DNA of 64,000 nucleotides from Archangium violaceum Cb vi76 (GCF_000733295.1 NZ_JPMI01000142.1:62001-126000), one strand, 5' to 3'. Counted from the first letter of the stretch, positions 8,545 through 18,900 are shown. Numbers and translations: made by a program. Notes: generated from the letters alone by a model not told the origin.

Positions 8545-9596
8545 CGGCGCGAGTCGCGAAGGGTCAACTGACGCTCATGGTCATGCTCGGCGTGCTCGTG
8601 ACGGGAGGCTGCGCTCCGCCGGGGCCGCGTGAGACCACGGGCGAGACCGGGAGCCAACAACCCGCGCAGCCTCCGAGCGGGCCGGGTGGGAGCGACTACC
8701 CGCATGCGGACATGCGAGTGGGCTCGGGAGGCGAGGGCGTCTACGGCTGGTACGTGTTCGAGCCCATCCACCCGCAGCCGGCATCGGCGCCGCTCGCCAT
8801 CATCCTGCACGGGTACGCGGAGTACTCGGGCTACGACATGATGTACGAGCTCATCCGGCACACGGTCCGAAAGGGCAATGTGGTCATCTATCCACGATGG
8901 CAGACCGGGTTGGCGTTTCCGTGCGCGGGCGCGTTCGACATCGAGCCTTGCATGACGTCCGCGCGCGTGGGGATTCAGAGCGGGCTCGAGTTCCTGAACG
9001 GGCCTGGGCGCGTACGGCCGCAGCTCGAGAGGACGAGCTACTTCGGCTTCTCGTTCGGCGGAATCCTCACGGCGAATCTCGCCAACCGCCATGCGTCCAT
9101 CGGATTGCCCACGCCGCGGGCGATCTTCCTCGAGGATCCGCACGACGGAGGGACTGATGGCGAGGGCGGATTGGACGAGTCCCTGGACGGAATTCCCGCG
9201 TCGGTCAAACTGCAGTGCCACTCGAGCGAGGAAGGGATCATCTCCGAGAAGGGCAAGGCCCACTCGAGTTGCAACGCGGTGTTCCCGAAGCTCGGGCACA
9301 TCCCCGACGAGAACAAGGACCTCGTGATGCTCCGCACCGACCGCCATGGCACGCCTCCGCTGTCGAGCCGGCATGGCGTGTCCGCGGGGGGCCCCGGCTA
9401 TGGCGGCCGGGCAGATGCCTGCGACTGGAACTTCGTCTGGAAGGTCTGGGACGCGTTGAGGAGCTGCGCCTACGACGGGACTGACTGTCAGTACGCGCTC
9501 GGTGACACGCCGGAGCACAGGTCACTCGGGGTCTGGAGCGACGGTCAGCCCGTCATCCCCCTCGTCATCCAGGACGCCGCCCCCCTCCGTCCGTAG
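8541..9596 (+). CDS. Lipoprotein with alpha/beta-hydrolase fold
   Basis: This 351-aa protein starts with a lipoprotein signal (lipobox VTGGC, Cys24). LAIILHGYAEYSGYD (about residues 84-98) supplies the oxyanion-hole HG motif of alpha/beta hydrolases, and FGFSFGG is a GxSxG nucleophile elbow. The acid could lie in the LEDPHDGG segment; the histidine is not certain. There are several cysteines (CAGAFDIEPC, CDWNFVWKVWDALRSC) fitting a disulphide-bonded periplasmic or surface enzyme. The substrate cannot be told. It is coupled to the upstream exported protein by a 4-base overlap. Confidence 0.82.
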   Translation: MTARVAKGQLTLMVMLGVLVTGGCAPPGPRETTGETGSQQPAQPPSGPGGSDYPHADMRVGSGGEGVYGWYVFEPIHPQPASAPLAIILHGYAEYSGYDMMYELIRHTVRKGNVVIYPRWQTGLAFPCAGAFDIEPCMTSARVGIQSGLEFLNGPGRVRPQLERTSYFGFSFGGILTANLANRHASIGLPTPRAIFLEDPHDGGTDGEGGLDESLDGIPASVKLQCHSSEEGIISEKGKAHSSCNAVFPKLGHIPDENKDLVMLRTDRHGTPPLSSRHGVSAGGPGYGGRADACDWNFVWKVWDALRSCAYDGTDCQYALGDTPEHRSLGVWSDGQPVIPLVIQDAAPLRP

Positions 9597-9781
9597 TCCT
9601 TGCATCCGGACGCTCCCGAGTCGTGAGCCTGCCCCGGTTTTGTGGACATACCTCCAAACACCGGCATGGGAGCGCTGTTGCGGGCGAGGGCCGGGGTAGG
9701 TGTTCGTCCAGGAGGGCGTCGGACCAGTTGCTCCCCATCGCGGCCGGAACCTCACCCCTGAGAGGAGTTCCCCCTCCTGGC

Positions 9782-10645
9782 CTAGTCCGCCGAGGCCTGG
9801 GGCTGGGAGAGGGCCATCAGCTCCTGGGCACTGCCATTGAAGTAGCTCTGGTCCACCGCTCCGGGGATGCCCGGCACCGTGCCGCTCTCCGAGTACTGCC
9901 AGAAGAGCCAGCGCTTCCAGCCCGGCGGCAGCTTCGGCTCTGTCGCGTGGTTCGTGTACTGGGCGAGCCAGAGCGGGTGGTCCACGAAGTAGGGGTGGTC
10001 GCAGAAGCTCATCTGCCACGTCTGGTGATTCGTGTAGATCATCGGCTTGCGCCCGAGTGCCTTCTCCACTCCCTGGGAGAAGCGCTGGAGCATCCCCGCG
10101 AGCTGCTCGCACGTGAAGGCCTGGTACTCGGTCCTGAACTCCTCCACGTCCACCACCGGGTGCAGCTCGCCGGGGTCGCTCTTCAGGTGCCGGGTGAAGA
10201 GGGCCACCTGCTGGTCCACGTCATGCTTCGGGTGGAAGAAGTGGTACGCGCCCCGGGGCAGACCCACCTTCTTCGCTCCGCTCCAATGCGAGGCGAAGCG
10301 CGGGTCCACCACGCCCGTGGAGTCCGTCGCCTTGATGAAGACGAAGGACGTGGAGGTCTTCACCCGCTCCCAATCCACTGTCGGCTGGTAGTGCGAGACA
10401 TCGATGCCCCTCGCCCGCGCCGCGAGCTGCTGGGCCGCGGGAGCCGCGGTGACGGCCGGGGTGGCGAGGACGGCCGTGCTGGCCTCCTCCACCTCGCTGG
10501 CCCCGGTGGGGGCGGGAGCCACGGCCGGCGCCGCGGGGGCCGCCGGGGACGGCCGCGGTCTGGACTCCGGTGAGGTGCAGGCCACGGTCAACATCAGGGG
10601 ACCCAGCAGCGTCAGGGACTTCATGCGTTCATTCCACGAGGACAT
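9782..10645 (-). CDS. GH25 family lysozyme (muramidase) lipoprotein
   Basis: The 287-aa protein has a lipobox (LTVAC, Cys23), an Ala/Pro-rich linker to about residue 75 and a complete GH25 domain. The domain is recognised by GIDVSHYQ (Asp82), FVFIKATD, RGAYHFFHP, VVDVEE (catalytic acid near Glu168), MIYTNHQTW, LWLAQY and a final VPGIPGAVDQSYFNG. GH25 enzymes cut the MurNAc-GlcNAc bond of peptidoglycan. The lipid anchor suggests wall remodelling or a surface-held predatory lysozyme. AAGGAG at nine bases selects the ATG at 10645. It follows a coiled-coil membrane protein by 14 bases on the same strand, so the two form an operon. Confidence 0.92.
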   Translation of the reverse strand: MSSWNERMKSLTLLGPLMLTVACTSPESRPRPSPAAPAAPAVAPAPTGASEVEEASTAVLATPAVTAAPAAQQLAARARGIDVSHYQPTVDWERVKTSTSFVFIKATDSTGVVDPRFASHWSGAKKVGLPRGAYHFFHPKHDVDQQVALFTRHLKSDPGELHPVVDVEEFRTEYQAFTCEQLAGMLQRFSQGVEKALGRKPMIYTNHQTWQMSFCDHPYFVDHPLWLAQYTNHATEPKLPPGWKRWLFWQYSESGTVPGIPGAVDQSYFNGSAQELMALSQPQASAD

Positions 10646-10659
10646 GGCGGTGCACTCCT

Positions 10660-11661
10660 TCAATAGACGACGAAACTCACGGTGAGATTGGGGCGCACGC
10701 GCTGCGTGCCTCCCAGGGGGAGGTGGACGCCTCCGCCCAGCACGAGCCCCAGCTCGCGCCCATTCAGGGACGGGGTGTAGGTGACGAAGGCATCCCCCCC
10801 GCTGCCCTCCAGCGACAGGAAGTCCGAGGAGAGCCCCGCGGCGAGGCCCACCGGCCCCCACTTCACCACCCGCGCCGAGGCCCCCACGCGCAGCAGGCTC
10901 TCGGAGCGGAACGAGGTGCCCAGGGTGGCCATCCACGACGGGCCCCACTTCAGCCCGCCCGGCGGCCCCTCCAGCGGCGCATTGGCATAGGTGAAGCTCG
11001 CATCCACCAGGCGGGCCGCCGCCAGCTCCCGGTACTTCCCCGCGCCATCCGCGGAGACTTCCTGGAGCTGGACGCGCTCGGTCATCAACGAGCCGTTGGT
11101 CTGTTGCAGCACGGTGCCCCGCACCCGGAAGAGCTGCTGGAGCTGGAGCTCCTCGTCGCCCTGCACCCAGATGTTGGGGTCCTTGAGCTGCACGCGGCCT
11201 TCCGGGTCCGTGTACTCGTAGGCGATGACCGGGTGGGCGGAGGGCGCCGTGGGCTCGCCCGCGGGCGGCGTGGACGGGGGCACCTCGCGCGCCGTCTCCT
11301 TGCCTCCGTGCTCCCGCTGCTGGAGCTGGAAGGTGGCATCCGAGAGGCTCTCGAGGGCGAGCGCATGCTCGCGGCGGAACTTCTCGAAGTCCGCGTCCTT
11401 CGCCGTGAGCAGGGTCTGGTACTTCTCATCCAGCGTGGCCTGTGTCACCAGGTGGGCGCGCGCCGTGCCCAGCTCGGTGTTCAGCGCCTGCATCTGCTTC
11501 TCGCTCTCGGTGAGCTTCCCCTGGAGCTGGCGCTGGTACTCGTTCTCACGGCGCTCCCAGTCGGCCTCCCGGTAGCGGTGGTAGGTGTACGCACCGCCCG
11601 CCGCGGAGCCGAGGGCCACCAGCAGGAACGCGAGGGGTTGGGTCGGAATGCGGCGTGACAT
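10660..11661 (-). CDS. Membrane-anchored coiled-coil protein with C-terminal beta domain
   Basis: Residues 10-27 form one membrane segment. Residues 30-120 are Glu/Gln/Arg-rich heptads, a long coiled coil. A Pro-rich linker follows, and the last 190 residues are beta-rich and end FVVY, as in barrel-type domains. No catalytic motif is seen. A GGAGGAG stands before the ATG. It is the first gene of a two-gene operon with the GH25 lysozyme, which suggests a scaffold reaching from the inner membrane toward the wall. I considered a phage spanin (Rz) but the large C-terminal beta region does not fit. No family name recognised. Confidence 0.78.
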   Translation of the reverse strand: MSRRIPTQPLAFLLVALGSAAGGAYTYHRYREADWERRENEYQRQLQGKLTESEKQMQALNTELGTARAHLVTQATLDEKYQTLLTAKDADFEKFRREHALALESLSDATFQLQQREHGGKETAREVPPSTPPAGEPTAPSAHPVIAYEYTDPEGRVQLKDPNIWVQGDEELQLQQLFRVRGTVLQQTNGSLMTERVQLQEVSADGAGKYRELAAARLVDASFTYANAPLEGPPGGLKWGPSWMATLGTSFRSESLLRVGASARVVKWGPVGLAAGLSSDFLSLEGSGGDAFVTYTPSLNGRELGLVLGGGVHLPLGGTQRVRPNLTVSFVVY

Positions 11662-11673
11662 GGGTCTCCTCCG

Positions 11674-11691
11674 GGGGAGCGCACGCTCCCC
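11674..11691 (-). promoter_or_regulatory. Tight hairpin in the 5' leader of the coiled-coil/lysozyme operon
   Basis: GGGGAGCG and CGCTCCCC pair perfectly (8 bp) around a 2-base loop. In the minus-strand transcript it lies directly before the GGAGGAG of the 11661 start. It could limit ribosome access or stabilise the 5' end. No T-run follows, so it is not a good terminator for either strand. Confidence 0.4.
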
Positions 11692-11864
11692 GGCGCACCG
11701 CGTCCATGCGGTGCCGTCAATGCTTGAGACCCGTGAGCTTTTTTTCCGGGCAATGACCCCGATGGGATTTCAGAAGGAGAATTCCTCCATGAACACCGGG
11801 TGCGCAGGTGCCCACACGATTCGTCAGGGGCGGAGCGTGCGCATCAGTGCTAGGCCATGCTGCC

Positions 11865-14800
11865 ATGTCCGGCGACTCACCCGTCCCCACCCCCGGCGGC
11901 TTGCCCACCCTGCACTTCCCCCCCGAGCTCCCCATCTCGAGCCGGGTGGAGGACATCACCGCGGCCATCGCCGCCCATCAGGTGGTCATCGTCGCGGGGG
12001 CCACCGGCTCGGGGAAGACGACGCAGCTGCCCAAAGTCCTGCTCGCCATGGGGCGCGGCCGCCCGCGCCAGATTGGCGTCACCCAGCCCCGGCGTATCGC
12101 CGCGACGAGCGTGGCGGCGCGCGTGGCACGCGAGCTCGGCACGGAGCTGGGCACGGACGTCGGCTACCAGATTCGCTTCGAGGACCGCTCGTCCCGGCGG
12201 ACGGCCGTGAAGTTCATGACCGACGGCGTCCTGCTCGCGCAGATTCACAGCGACCCGCTCCTGCGCCGCTACGACACCATCGTGCTCGACGAGGCCCACG
12301 AGCGCAGCCTCACCATCGACTTCCTGCTCGGGTGGCTCAAGCGCATCCTCCCCAGGCGCCCCGACCTCAAGGTGGTGGTGAGCTCGGCCACCATCGAAAC
12401 CGAGCGCTTCTCCCAGTTCTTCGGGGGGGCTCCGGTCATCCAGGTGGAGGGCCGGACCTTCCCGGTGGACGTGCTCTACGAGCCGCCCCCCGAGGACGCC
12501 GAGCTCGCCGACTCCGTCGCCGATGCGGTGGCGGACGTGCTCTCGCTCGATCCGGACGGGGACGTCCTCGTGTTCCTCCCCGGGGAGCGGGAAATCCGCG
12601 AGGCCGAGAATGCCCTGAACGCACGCGAGCTCCGCGGCACGGTGGTGCAGCCCCTGTATGCGCGCCTGTCGGCCGCCGAGCAGTCGCGCGTCTTCGCCAC
12701 CCTCCCCCAGCGCCGGGTCATCCTCGCCACCAACGTCGCGGAGACGTCCATCACCCTCCCGGGAATCGTGTACGTCGTGGACACGGGGGTGGCGCGCCTG
12801 TCGCGCTACGACCCGCGCTCGGGCACCACCCGCCTGCACATCGAGCCGGTCTCCCAGGCCAGCGCCGACCAGCGCAAAGGGCGCTGCGGCCGCGTGCGCG
12901 AGGGCATCTGCGTGCGCCTCTACGACGAGGCGGGCTTCACCACGCGGCCCGCCTTCACCGACCCGGAAATCAAGCGCACCGGGCTCGCGGGGGTCATCCT
13001 GCGGATGAAGTCCCTCGGCCTCGGTGACGTCGAGGACTTCCCCTTCCTCGATCCGCCCCAGCCGAGGGCCATCGCCGAGGGCTGGCGGGTGCTCGAGGAG
13101 CTCGGGGCCATCGAGGGCAAGGAGCGCACCTTGACGCCGCTCGGGAACCAGCTCGCGCGCTTCCCGGTGGACCCGCGCATCGCGCGGATGATTCTCGCCG
13201 GCGCCGAGTACGGGTGCCTGGACGAGGTGCTCATCGTCGCCGCGGCGCTCAACCTGCAGGACCCGCGCGAGCGGCCACGGGAGCTCGCGCAGAAGGCGGA
13301 CGAGTCGCACCGGCGCTTCCGTGACGAGCACTCGGACTTCACGGGGCTCCTCAAGCTGTGGGAGTTCGTGCGCGAGGCCGAGGGCCGGGGGACGTCCCAT
13401 CTGCGGCGCGTGTGCCGGGACAACTTCCTGTCCTTCCTGCGGGTGCGCGAGTGGCGGGACGTCCAGCGCCAGCTCGAGGAGACCGTCCGCGAGCTGCGCC
13501 TGCCGCGCAAGGGCCGGGGCGCCCCGTCGCGCGGGGACGCCCTGCACCAGGCGCTCCTCACCGGGCTCCTGTCCCGCATCGGCCAGTGGAATCCGGAGCA
13601 GCGCCACTATACGGGCGCGAAGCAGACGCGCTTCATGGTCCACCCCTCGTCGGCGCTCGCGAAGAAGCCCCCCGCCTGGGTGATGGTGTTCGAGCTCGTG
13701 GAGACGTCCCAGCTGTTCGCGCGCACCGTGGCGAAGCTCGACCCGGAGTGGCTCGCGGCGGCGGCCCCCCACCTGCTCAAGCGCAGCTACTCCGAACCGC
13801 ACTGGTCGGAGAAGTCCGCGCGCGCCGTGGTGAAGGAGAGCGCAACGCTCTTCGGGCTGCAGGTGTTCAAGGAGCGCCCCGTGGCCCTGGCCAGCATGGA
13901 CCCCGAGCGGGCACGGCTGATGTTCCTCGAGCATGCCCTGGTGCGCGGCGAGTACCGCACCCGAGGGGCGTTCCAGGAGAAGAACCGCCAGGTGCTCGAG
14001 CGCGTGGCGCGCCTGCGGGACAAGGCCCGGCGCAGCGAGCTGCTCGACAGCGAGGCGCTGCTGACGTTCTTCGACCAGCGCATCCCGGAGGACGTGACGG
14101 ACGGAGCGAGCTTCGAGGCCTGGCGCCGCAAGGCCGAGGCGGCCGACCCCGACGTGCTCGTCCTCTCGATGGAGGATGCCCTCTCGCACGACCCGGGCCT
14201 GTCCCCGGCGCACTACCCGGACGCCATCACCCTGCACGGCGCGTCCGTGCCGGTGACGTACACCTTCGACCCCTCGGCCGAGGACGACGGCATCACCCTG
14301 AGCGTGCCGCTGCTGCTGCTCGCACAGGTGCTCCCGGGTGAGCTCGACTGGACCATCCCCGGGTGGCAGCGGGAGAAACTCACCGCCCTGCTCGAGCAGG
14401 TCCCCCGCGCCTGGCGCAAGCAACTGGGGCCGGTGCCGGACCTGGTCGACCGTCTCGAGAAGGAACTCGTGCCCTTCCGCGGGCCGATGATTCCAGCGCT
14501 CGCGCGTGCGGTGTCCCGGCTGTGCGGCGTGGACCTGCCCGAGGAATCCCTCCGGGCGGATGCCGTGGCGCCGTACCTGCGCATCACGCTCCGGGTGCTC
14601 GACGAGCGGGGAAAGGAGCTCGCGCGGAGCCGCGACGCCGACGCGCTGCTCGAGCAGTACGGGGGACGTGCACGGGCGGCGCTGCGCAGCGTGGCACCGA
14701 CTTCGGAATGGGAGCGCAAGGGGCTGACTGCCTGGACCTTCGGCGAGTTGCCCTCCGTGGTCACCCGGCGGGTCGGCGGGCTCGAGGTCCGCAGCTACCC

Positions 14801-15575
14801 CGCGCTCGTCGACCGGGGCGCCGCCGTGGACCTGGTGCTGCTCGAGACCTCCTCCGCCGCCGACGCGGCCACGCGCACGGGGGTCCGCCGGCTCCTGATG
14901 CTCGCCGCGCGCGGACACGTGGCCGTCAGCGCCGCGCGCATGCCGCCGCCCTTCCCGTCCCTGGACGGCGCGCCGCCCGCGCGGGGCCAGGCCGACGCCT
15001 TCCGGGCGCTCGTCCTCGCACGCAGCGTCGACGATGCGTTCAAGCTCGCACCCGGTGCGCCGCTGCCCCGCACGCAGGCGGCCTTCGAGGCGCTGGTCCG
15101 TGAGGGCTCACCGCGCATCGAGCGTGCGGCCCGGGACTGGGCGGACGCCGTCGCTACTACCTCCAGGGAGCTCGCCGCGACGCTCGGTGCACTCAAGGCA
15201 GCATCCAAGGGGCCGAGCGGCGCGGCGGCCGTGCGGGACATCCGCTCGCAGCTCGGACACCTGTTCCCCGCGAACCTCATCGAGTGGATTCCCTTCGTGC
15301 GCCTGCTGAACTACCCGCGCTACCTCCGCGCGGCCCAGGCACGGCTGTCGCGTGCGGTGGCGAACCCCGGCAAGGACGCGGGGAAGGCCGAGCCCTTCAC
15401 CCCCCTGTGGGAGAGCTTCCTCGCCAGGCGCGCCACCGTGCGGGACCAGGAGGCGGCGCGGGAGCTGCGGTGGGCCTTCGAGGAGCTCCGCGTGGCCATC
15501 TTCGCTCCGGAGGTGACGACGCCCGTGTCGGTGACGGTGGCGAAGGTCGGCGCGGCCCTCGCGGCGCTGCGCTAG
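11865..15575 (+). CDS. hrpA: ATP-dependent RNA helicase HrpA (DEAH box)
   Basis: This 1236-aa protein matches HrpA in length (E. coli about 1300). Helicase motifs are intact: Walker A GATGSGKT (about 45-52), DEAH at 142-145 followed by ERS, SSAT, TNVAETSITL and QRKGRCGR (336-343). Behind these come the HA2 and OB-type regions and a long C-terminal DUF3418 region. HrpA unwinds RNA and in enterobacteria rescues stalled ribosomes on mRNA. The ATG at 11865 is preceded by a TAGGCC box eight bases upstream rather than a Shine-Dalgarno. An internal 160-bp stretch (14844-15003, about residues 994-1046) is duplicated downstream at 20270-20429; this copy is intact. Confidence 0.96.
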   Translation: MSGDSPVPTPGGLPTLHFPPELPISSRVEDITAAIAAHQVVIVAGATGSGKTTQLPKVLLAMGRGRPRQIGVTQPRRIAATSVAARVARELGTELGTDVGYQIRFEDRSSRRTAVKFMTDGVLLAQIHSDPLLRRYDTIVLDEAHERSLTIDFLLGWLKRILPRRPDLKVVVSSATIETERFSQFFGGAPVIQVEGRTFPVDVLYEPPPEDAELADSVADAVADVLSLDPDGDVLVFLPGEREIREAENALNARELRGTVVQPLYARLSAAEQSRVFATLPQRRVILATNVAETSITLPGIVYVVDTGVARLSRYDPRSGTTRLHIEPVSQASADQRKGRCGRVREGICVRLYDEAGFTTRPAFTDPEIKRTGLAGVILRMKSLGLGDVEDFPFLDPPQPRAIAEGWRVLEELGAIEGKERTLTPLGNQLARFPVDPRIARMILAGAEYGCLDEVLIVAAALNLQDPRERPRELAQKADESHRRFRDEHSDFTGLLKLWEFVREAEGRGTSHLRRVCRDNFLSFLRVREWRDVQRQLEETVRELRLPRKGRGAPSRGDALHQALLTGLLSRIGQWNPEQRHYTGAKQTRFMVHPSSALAKKPPAWVMVFELVETSQLFARTVAKLDPEWLAAAAPHLLKRSYSEPHWSEKSARAVVKESATLFGLQVFKERPVALASMDPERARLMFLEHALVRGEYRTRGAFQEKNRQVLERVARLRDKARRSELLDSEALLTFFDQRIPEDVTDGASFEAWRRKAEAADPDVLVLSMEDALSHDPGLSPAHYPDAITLHGASVPVTYTFDPSAEDDGITLSVPLLLLAQVLPGELDWTIPGWQREKLTALLEQVPRAWRKQLGPVPDLVDRLEKELVPFRGPMIPALARAVSRLCGVDLPEESLRADAVAPYLRITLRVLDERGKELARSRDADALLEQYGGRARAALRSVAPTSEWERKGLTAWTFGELPSVVTRRVGGLEVRSYPALVDRGAAVDLVLLETSSAADAATRTGVRRLLMLAARGHVAVSAARMPPPFPSLDGAPPARGQADAFRALVLARSVDDAFKLAPGAPLPRTQAAFEALVREGSPRIERAARDWADAVATTSRELAATLGALKAASKGPSGAAAVRDIRSQLGHLFPANLIEWIPFVRLLNYPRYLRAAQARLSRAVANPGKDAGKAEPFTPLWESFLARRATVRDQEAARELRWAFEELRVAIFAPEVTTPVSVTVAKVGAALAALR
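14844..15003 (+). repeat. Left copy of 160-bp direct repeat (inside hrpA)
   Basis: It starts at GAGACCTCCTCCGCC and ends at GACGCCTTCC. It matches 20270-20429 at 158 of 160 positions with no gaps (constant offset 5426), by direct comparison. It lies in the DUF3418 part of hrpA and keeps the reading frame, so this is the parental copy. Confidence 0.92.
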
Positions 15576-15648
15576 AAGCGAGTGGCTGTGCGGCCGAGAC
15601 GAGCGCATCGGCATCTGAGGGCACATGCGCAAACGAGGGCAAAGAAAA

Positions 15649-15678
15649 AGCCCAGCAACCCGGTGAGATTGCTGGGCT
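15649..15678 (+). terminator. Stem-loop terminator after hrpA
   Basis: AGCCCAGCAA pairs perfectly with TTGCTGGGCT around a 10-base loop; an A-rich stretch (AAAGAAAAA) precedes the stem and TCTGAG follows. The A-run would act as the T-run for transcription from the other strand, so it may work in both directions. It insulates hrpA from the lectin/protease cassette. The interval 15576-15922 otherwise holds a 30-codon open stretch at 15721-15810 (Pro/Ala-rich, no Shine-Dalgarno, probably not a gene) and the dyad listed next. Confidence 0.7.
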
Positions 15679-15865
15679 TCTGAGTGTCTGGTCCCCCAAG
15701 CGGGAGCGGAGGAGGCGAGCGTGGCGGGAGTGCTGAAGCTGAGGGTGCGTCCGCAGCCGGCGCCGGTGCCCGCTCCGGCCCTCGTCGAGCCCCGCTCCGT
15801 CGAGTCCTGACGGCTGGACGGACCGGCGCCGGCAGGAACAGGCTGGGAGCTCCAGTCAGCCAGAA

Positions 15866-15881
15866 CGTTGGTGTACCAACG
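15866..15881. promoter_or_regulatory. Operator-like dyad upstream of the lectin/protease cassette
   Basis: CGTTGGT and ACCAACG form a perfect 7-bp inverted repeat with a 2-base centre, 41 bases before the ATG at 15923. Size and position fit a repressor or activator site for a small dimeric helix-turn-helix protein. No regulator gene is adjacent, so the binding protein is unknown. Confidence 0.45.
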
Positions 15882-15922
15882 ATTGAGGCAGGGTAACCTG
15901 TTGGGACAGGGGGAGTACACAC

Positions 15923-18900
15923 ATGACGACGACGTCCACGGAGTCGGTCCCCGAGCAGGCCTCGGCCTCACTCGAGAAGCAGGACTTCATCCCGGCCATG
16001 GTGGGGACCACCAGGCTCTTCGACGACCTGGTCGATGCGAAGGGCAAGGAGATCGTCGGCATCCGGAAGCTCACCTTCCATGCGGAGAGCGTGCTCAACG
16101 GCCTGCAAGTGGACTACCAGCTCGCCGATGGAGGCACGTACCAGGCTCCCCTGAGGGGCAAGGCGAAGGGAAGGAAGTCGGTCGTCCAGCTTGCCCCGGA
16201 GGAGGCCCTGGTGCAGCTCAAGGGCTGGGGCGGCCCCGGGGGCATCGCCCGGCTGACGCTCACCCTCACGAGCAACACGGGGCAGGAGCGGGTCGTGGGC
16301 CCCTTTGGCACGGGTGAGCAGTCCCAGCCCGGGAAGTTCCCGCCCGGCTTCCCGGTGCCCAAGATGCCCATCCCGACGCTCATGCCCCACGGGAAGACGC
16401 TGGGAGGAACGAGCGACCAGGGCTTCTCGTACTTCGGCATGAAGGCCGCGGCCTTCCACGGCCAGCTCGGCAAGAAGGGCCTGCTGGTGGGGCTCGGGGT
16501 CCATGCCGCGCCCCTCGTCACCTCGGATGACGACGTGCTCACCTCGTCGGTGCTGGTGGAGGACTTCCGGCCCGACGCGAAGGCGAAGCACGAGATCGCC
16601 TCGTTCTCCAACTACCGCTCCATCGTCACCCTGCCCCCGGGGACGGAGCAGCTCGACCTCTGGGCCGAGGAGGAGCTCCAGGTGACGATCGGCACGCGGG
16701 AGTACACGCTCGACCCCGTCAGGAAGACCACCGTCAAGCCCAATGCCATCAACAAGGTCGTCATCGACATCGACGCCAAGGACGTGGCGTGCCCCGCGCT
16801 CAAGCTCAAGACCGCGACGATGACGGGCCCCTGGCAGTGGATCTCCCTCCACCCCGACTCCGCCGCGCACGAGAAGATCGCGGGCTGGAGCGCGGACACC
16901 CTGCACGCCAACAAGGCGAAGCTCGGGATTGATGCGAAGTACTCCAAGGAGGAGTGCGCCCACGTGCAGTCGGCCGTCACCAACCTGGCGAAGGCCTCGG
17001 CACCGGCCGGCAACGAGCGGCGGCTCGACCCGGCGAAGATGGACCACTCCGACTGGGTGCTCGACCTCGGCGGTCCCAAGGTGGACTACAAGGCCCTGAG
17101 CCCCCAGGAGGCCAGTCAGCTCAACGCCACCGCGAAGACGACCACCAAGGCGCAGAGTGCACTGAACATCGGAAAGTGGCTCAAGAAGAAGACGGGCAGC
17201 GTGACCAAGGTCGTCGTCAGCACCGCCAAGAATACGGTGAATGACATCGGCAAGACCGCGGGCAACGTCGTCAAGGACACCGAGCAGTTCGGCAAGGACC
17301 TCGGCAAGGCCGCCGAGCATGCCGGCAAGGAGTTCCTGGACAACGCCGAGCAGGTCGGCAAGGACTTCGAGAAGCTGGGCAAGACCGGCGCCAGGATGGT
17401 GAAGAACATGGGCGAGAACCTCGCCCGGGGTGACTTCGATGAGTTCGGGAAGGACTTCGTCCGGGATGGCAGCCAGCTCGCCATGGACGTGGCGGTCACC
17501 GGGTTCGACATCTTCGTGACCGTCCACACCCTCCAGGGCGAGGCGCTCATGTTCGTCCTCGACCACACCGGCAAGTTCGGCAAGGTCATCGGCGGCATCC
17601 TGCGCGCCGTCGGGACCGCCATCGTGCGGCTGGTGGAGTTCCTGCGTGACCCGCAGAACTGGAAGGCCATCATCAAGACCCAGAAGGCGCTGATCGAGAC
17701 CGTGGAGAAGTCCCTGGACTCCGTCGCCAAGGTGGACAAGGCGAAGCTCAAGAAGCTCCTCGGCGCCAGGCTCGACCAGCTCGAGAAGGAGGGGACCCGT
17801 GCCTTCGATGCCGCCATCAAGAAGCTTGGCGGAGACCCGGACCCGAGCAAGCTGAGCCAGCAGGTCGCCAAGGGCACGAGCTCCGCCATCAGCACCGTCG
17901 CCAGCACCGTCTCGGACGCCCTCTCCAAGCCCCTCGAGGCGCTCGACTGGCTCCTCTCGAAGCTCCTGGACGCCATCCCCGGGCTCTCGGGGGTCGAGAA
18001 GCTCATCTCGTCCATGCTCGACGAGCTGAAGGACGTCCTGAAGGCCATGTCGAAGGCCCTGAAGGTCGAGGAGGAGCAGCTCGCCTCCCTGGTCGGACAG
18101 GCGATCAGCGACCTGGTCGCGCTCGCGAAGGACCCGGTCCATGCCCCGGAGCTGATCGCCTGCATGTTCCTCAACTTCCTCAAGGGGCTGCTCGCCGCGG
18201 GCTTCGACCTGGCCAAGGGGCTCGTGGACGTCGTGATCGACGCGATGTCGGTGCTCCTGAAGTTCTTCGCCAGGCTCCTCACGGGCCGCATCGACATCCC
18301 CGGCATCTCCGACCTCTACAAGTTCATCACCGGGCAGCCGCTCACGCTCCTCGGCCTCCTGGCCCTCCTGGTGGCGGTCCCCACGACGCTCATCCACGTC
18401 ATGGTCTTTGGAGACGCCCCGGACTTCCAGGCGCGTCTGGCGTCGGGCAGCCAGGAGAAGGCCGAGAAGGGAATGGCCATCGCGGCCTACAGCTGCGCCA
18501 TCGTCGAGTCCTTCCTGGTCGGGTACCTGGACTACAGGCAGGTGTTGAAGCCGGCCAGGTCCCAGGAGCTGGCGAGGACGGAATCCCTGAAGACGGGAGA
18601 CAATCCCGATGATGCCGTCGGGGTGCTCGACTTCGTGAAGAACGCGGACACCTTCCCGATCGAGGTCGCGTCCCTGGCGCTGACCATCCTCAACTGGGGC
18701 TGCAGCGCCCCCCTCCAGTGGAACGACAAGAACCTCGAGGAGGACGCGACCTGGTGCTGGGGCGCCGTCCCGATCGTCATCGACATCTACTCGATGTGCT
18801 CCAGCGGCTCGAGGTTGGTGCGGGCGATGGAGACGCATGGCCCCTTGAAGGACATGCTCCTGACGGCGGTGGACGCGAGCCTCGTCATCAAGAAGATCGC

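Noticed and set aside
9600..9780. Possible decayed insertion-sequence end (TGTGGACATACCTCC region)
   Set aside because: No matching inverted repeat, target duplication or transposase remnant could be found.
10660..11661. Phage spanin/lysis cassette reading of the coiled-coil protein plus GH25 lysozyme
   Set aside because: The C-terminal beta domain is too large, no holin or other phage gene is near, and the lysozyme is a lipoprotein.
11877..14918. Open frame of about 1000 codons on the minus strand opposite hrpA
   Set aside because: It mirrors hrpA codon structure, is His/Glu/Leu/Arg-rich without motifs, and is a usual GC-skew shadow of a real gene.
15721..15810. 30-codon open stretch before the lectin-domain gene
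   Set aside because: No Shine-Dalgarno, Pro/Ala-rich composition expected from GC-rich noncoding DNA, and no conserved motif.
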